The notes below the pieces were generated by a model, which did no database searches, was not told where the DNA came from, and worked only from the letters and a program-made list of their open reading frames with translations. This document shows, in pieces, positions 13,266 to 15,300 of a DNA stretch of 15,300 bases (positions within the stretch are counted from its first letter, which is position 1; the number at the start of each line of letters is the position of its first letter). The position numbers and the translations under genes are program-made. The DNA is from Oscillospiraceae bacterium (GTDB taxonomy: Bacteria; Bacillota; Clostridia; Oscillospirales; Acutalibacteraceae), in contig CADBPL010000165.1 of NCBI GenBank assembly GCA_902796535.1, positions 1 to 15,300 on the forward strand, given 5' to 3'.

Positions 13266-14798
13266 ATGAAAGCTTTTTTTGCCGGAATCAGGCGGTGGCT
13301 GACCAAGCCGCGGCCGCTGCGCATCCAGCTGGCGGTCATCACCTCCGTAACGGTGCTGGTCGGGCTGCTGAGCATTCTGCTGCTCAATTCCCGCTTTTCC
13401 TACACGCTGTACGAAAACAGGCAAAAGCGGCTGCTGGCGGATTCCGGCCGGGAGATCGCGGCGCTGACAGCGACAAATGAGGAACAGCCGGCCGAAAAAC
13501 TGAATGCGATCGAATCGAAATCAAATGTTGAGATCGAGATTTACAACGCGAACGGCGTTTTGATTTATGACACCATGGTCAACCGTTTTGCCGCGGAATG
13601 GCTGGATTCGAGCAATACGGAGGGGTTCCGTTCCCTGCTCGGCAAAAGCCGGCGCGTTACGGTCAAGGCCATTGCGCAGGACAAATACGGCGTGTTTGAA
13701 ATCCAGCGGGACTTAAGCCGAGACATGGAATATCTGACCTACACCACCCGGCTTGAAGACGGCGGCGCGGTCCGCGTTTCGTCGCTGCTTGATTTCATCA
13801 ACAACACCGCCAACGCCACCACGCGGCAGGTCAGCCTGATCGCGGGCGCGACCTTTTTGCTCATCATCGTCGCGCTGTATCTGTTCATGCGCCGCTTTAC
13901 CGACCCCATCCGCGAAATGAACCGCGTCACGCGCGATATGGCGAACATGGATTTTTCGCAAAAATGCACGGCGAAAGCCAACAATGAGCTCAGCGAACTG
14001 AGCGAAAACATCAACACCCTGTCCGCTTCCCTTGACCGCACCCTGCGCGACCTGAAAGAAAAAAACGAACGGCTCGAAGCCGACATCGAGCACGAGCGGC
14101 AGCTGGAAAATATGCGCAAGGCGTTTGTTTCCAACGCCTCGCACGAGCTGAAAACGCCCATCGCCATCATTCACGGCTACGCGGAGGGGCTGAAGCTCGG
14201 CGTCAGCCACAACGCCTCCTCCAACAGCGAATACTGCGACGTCATCATGGAGGAAACGCGCAAAATGAACCAGCTGGTGAACAGTATGCTGGAGCTGTCC
14301 AAATACGAAGCGGGCGCGTACCGGCTGGAGCAGCAGGCGTTTGATTTGCGCGAATTTGTCACGGAAAGCATCGGCTCCTATGAAATACTCGCGCAGGAAA
14401 ACGGGGTTCGGCTCAGCGCGGAAATCCCGCCGCAGCTCACGGCTTACGGCGACCCGGAAAAGCTGGCGACGGTGCTGCACAACTTTGTGTCCAACGCGCT
14501 TTCCCACGCGGAAGGTGAAAAGCGCGTGGAGATCACCGCCGAAGAAAAAGAGAACCGTTACCGCGTCACGGTGTTCAACACCGGGCAGCCGATCGCGCAG
14601 GAAGAGCTGCCGAACATCTGGCAAAGCTTCTACCGCGCGGACAAAGCCCACTCGCGCGCGCAGGGGCGTTACGGGCTGGGGCTGTCCATCAGCAAGGCCA
14701 TCCTCGATTTGCACAAGGCGCCCTACGGCGTGGAGAACCGCGACAACGGCGTGGCGTTTTATTTTGAAATCGAAAAAGCGCCGGAAACAAATGAATAA
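13266..14798 (+). CDS. sensor histidine kinase, two transmembrane segments
   Basis: A 510-residue membrane sensor kinase. A basic N-terminus leads to TM1 (about 20-41), an extracytoplasmic sensor region of roughly 145 residues with a PAS/Cache-like look (IEIYNANGVLIYDT), TM2 (about 189-209), then a HAMP domain (about 207-260) and a coiled linker rich in E, K and R. The H-box is SNASHELKTPIAIIHGYAEGLK (phosphoacceptor H293); the N-box is LHNFVSNALSHAEG, the G1 region VFNTGQPI and the G2 box GRYGLGLSI, so the catalytic domain is complete. The FNTG form of G1 is shared with VanS-like and similar Firmicute cell-envelope kinases, which suggests envelope or antibiotic stress as signal, though the ligand is unknown. 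The ATG at 13266 follows GGGAGG; upstream codons at 13233 lack a site. Confidence 0.94.
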   Translation: MKAFFAGIRRWLTKPRPLRIQLAVITSVTVLVGLLSILLLNSRFSYTLYENRQKRLLADSGREIAALTATNEEQPAEKLNAIESKSNVEIEIYNANGVLIYDTMVNRFAAEWLDSSNTEGFRSLLGKSRRVTVKAIAQDKYGVFEIQRDLSRDMEYLTYTTRLEDGGAVRVSSLLDFINNTANATTRQVSLIAGATFLLIIVALYLFMRRFTDPIREMNRVTRDMANMDFSQKCTAKANNELSELSENINTLSASLDRTLRDLKEKNERLEADIEHERQLENMRKAFVSNASHELKTPIAIIHGYAEGLKLGVSHNASSNSEYCDVIMEETRKMNQLVNSMLELSKYEAGAYRLEQQAFDLREFVTESIGSYEILAQENGVRLSAEIPPQLTAYGDPEKLATVLHNFVSNALSHAEGEKRVEITAEEKENRYRVTVFNTGQPIAQEELPNIWQSFYRADKAHSRAQGRYGLGLSISKAILDLHKAPYGVENRDNGVAFYFEIEKAPETNE

Positions 14799-14806
14799 AA
14801 TGAAAC

Positions 14807-14850
14807 AGCACAGGCCGTTCCGGGTTTCGGAGTTGCCTGTGCTCGGTTTT
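14807..14850 (+). terminator. intrinsic terminator of the two-component operon
   Basis: A perfect 9-bp stem, AGCACAGGC (14807-14815) with GCCTGTGCT (14835-14843), has a 19-base loop that can itself form a small CCG/CGG stem. It is followed by CGG and five T (14846-14850). It begins 8 bases after the kinase stop. Confidence 0.9.
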
Positions 14851-15300
14851 TCTGCACGAATAAGCAATCTCACAGTCGCTTCGCGCCTTTACACAAGGGA
14901 GCCGGAAAAAACGTAATGGCGCGCTTTGTTGTTGCCGTTCCTTACGCATTCTTACGTGCCGCGCTTGTCAGACAGCGCCAACGGCAGGCTTGTGCAAAAG
15001 CAAGCTTTTTGACCCCTCCGTCACGGCTCACGCCGCGCCACCTCCCCTTGCAGGGGAGACGAGGCAAAAGGAGAAGCGAGTGCTTTTTTGACCGAGCCAC
15101 AGAATCAGCCCGTCGGGTGAGCGCAGCAAAGGAAACCTGCCGGCGGCTGACGCACCGATTCCTGCCGCCCTGCAAGAACGTGCATCCCGCAAACAGTCGA
15201 ACATGAGCTTTTTTCTTCGTAACGTAAAAACCCGCGCGGCAATCGAGGTCGATCACCGTGCGGGGCATTTGCAGGGAACGCCGCCCCCGGCGTTCCATTG
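14851..15300. repeat. non-coding, hairpin-rich region resembling decayed dispersed repeats
   Basis: No credible gene lies here; frames of about 96 (plus, 14916) and 118 codons (minus, to 15298) overlap each other antiparallel, have no ribosome sites, and read as Arg/Ser/Leu-rich strings. Instead there are short dyads: CGC-TTC-GCG at 14878-14886, CGGC/GCCG (15024-15027 with 15032-15035), CTCCCC/GGGGAG (15042-15047 with 15053-15058) and a 9-bp stem at 15275-15296. The segments at about 14870-14910 and 15012-15066 (GTCGCTTCGCG...AAGGGAGCC; CCCCTCCGTCACGGC...CTCCCCTTGCAGGGGAG) look like an intergenic repeat I remember from gut Firmicutes such as Faecalibacterium. That recognition is from memory and unverified. 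Confidence 0.55.

Noticed and set aside
13713..14873. Open frame of 386 codons on the minus strand
   Set aside because: Antisense to the histidine kinase, whose H, N and G boxes are all intact; the minus frame also runs through the terminator and shows no known motif.
14916..15298. Two antiparallel short open frames (plus from 14916, minus from 15298)
   Set aside because: Neither has a ribosome site, they overlap each other, and the DNA under them consists of hairpin repeats; strings such as LPLQGR and KGRWRGVSRDGGV are translations of the repeat.

Overview
The window looks like chromosomal DNA from an endospore-forming, fairly GC-rich Firmicute of the class Clostridia, most likely an Oscillospiraceae/Ruminococcaceae-type gut bacterium. 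The reasons are a SpoIVFA/SpoIVFB-like protease pair, the radical-SAM plus DUF2344 pair typical of Clostridia, strong GGAGG ribosome sites, some TTG starts, the rplS-lepB-rbgA-rnhB-yraN gene order, and a non-coding repeat of a kind I remember from gut Firmicutes. The taxonomic call is inference.

Layout on the minus strand, read in its direction of transcription (high to low coordinates): a SpoIVFA-like M23 protein and a SpoIVFB-like M50 intramembrane protease (12349-10896); then, from its own promoter, a B12-binding-type radical SAM protein and its DUF2344 partner (10847-8360); then rplS, with a strong promoter, an A/T-rich UP-like tract, a structured leader and a terminator (8330-7790). A long probable operon begins at a promoter embedded in the rplS terminator. 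It runs through two tandem signal peptidases I, two tandem membrane acyltransferases, rbgA, rnhB, yraN, thrC and a metallophosphoesterase (7743-173). The window ends inside the start of tig, which has its own promoter.

On the plus strand (12543-14850) there is a two-component system: an OmpR-type regulator followed by a two-transmembrane histidine kinase, closed by a clear intrinsic terminator. The remaining 14851-15300 has no credible gene and consists of hairpin-rich sequence that looks like decayed dispersed repeats.

The genes fit a theme of ribosome and envelope housekeeping: L19 and the 50S assembly GTPase RbgA, trigger factor for nascent chains, signal peptidases for secreted proteins, acyltransferases that probably decorate envelope polymers, RNase HII for genome integrity, and an envelope-sensing two-component system. 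I see no CRISPR array, transposase, phage gene, toxin-antitoxin or defence cassette, and no strong case for a wholly new system. The points most worth a second look are the promoter nested in a terminator, the duplicated acyltransferases placed inside a conserved housekeeping cluster, the divergent second LepB, a 22-bp tandem duplication across a stop codon, the minimal SpoIVFB, and the structured rplS leader.
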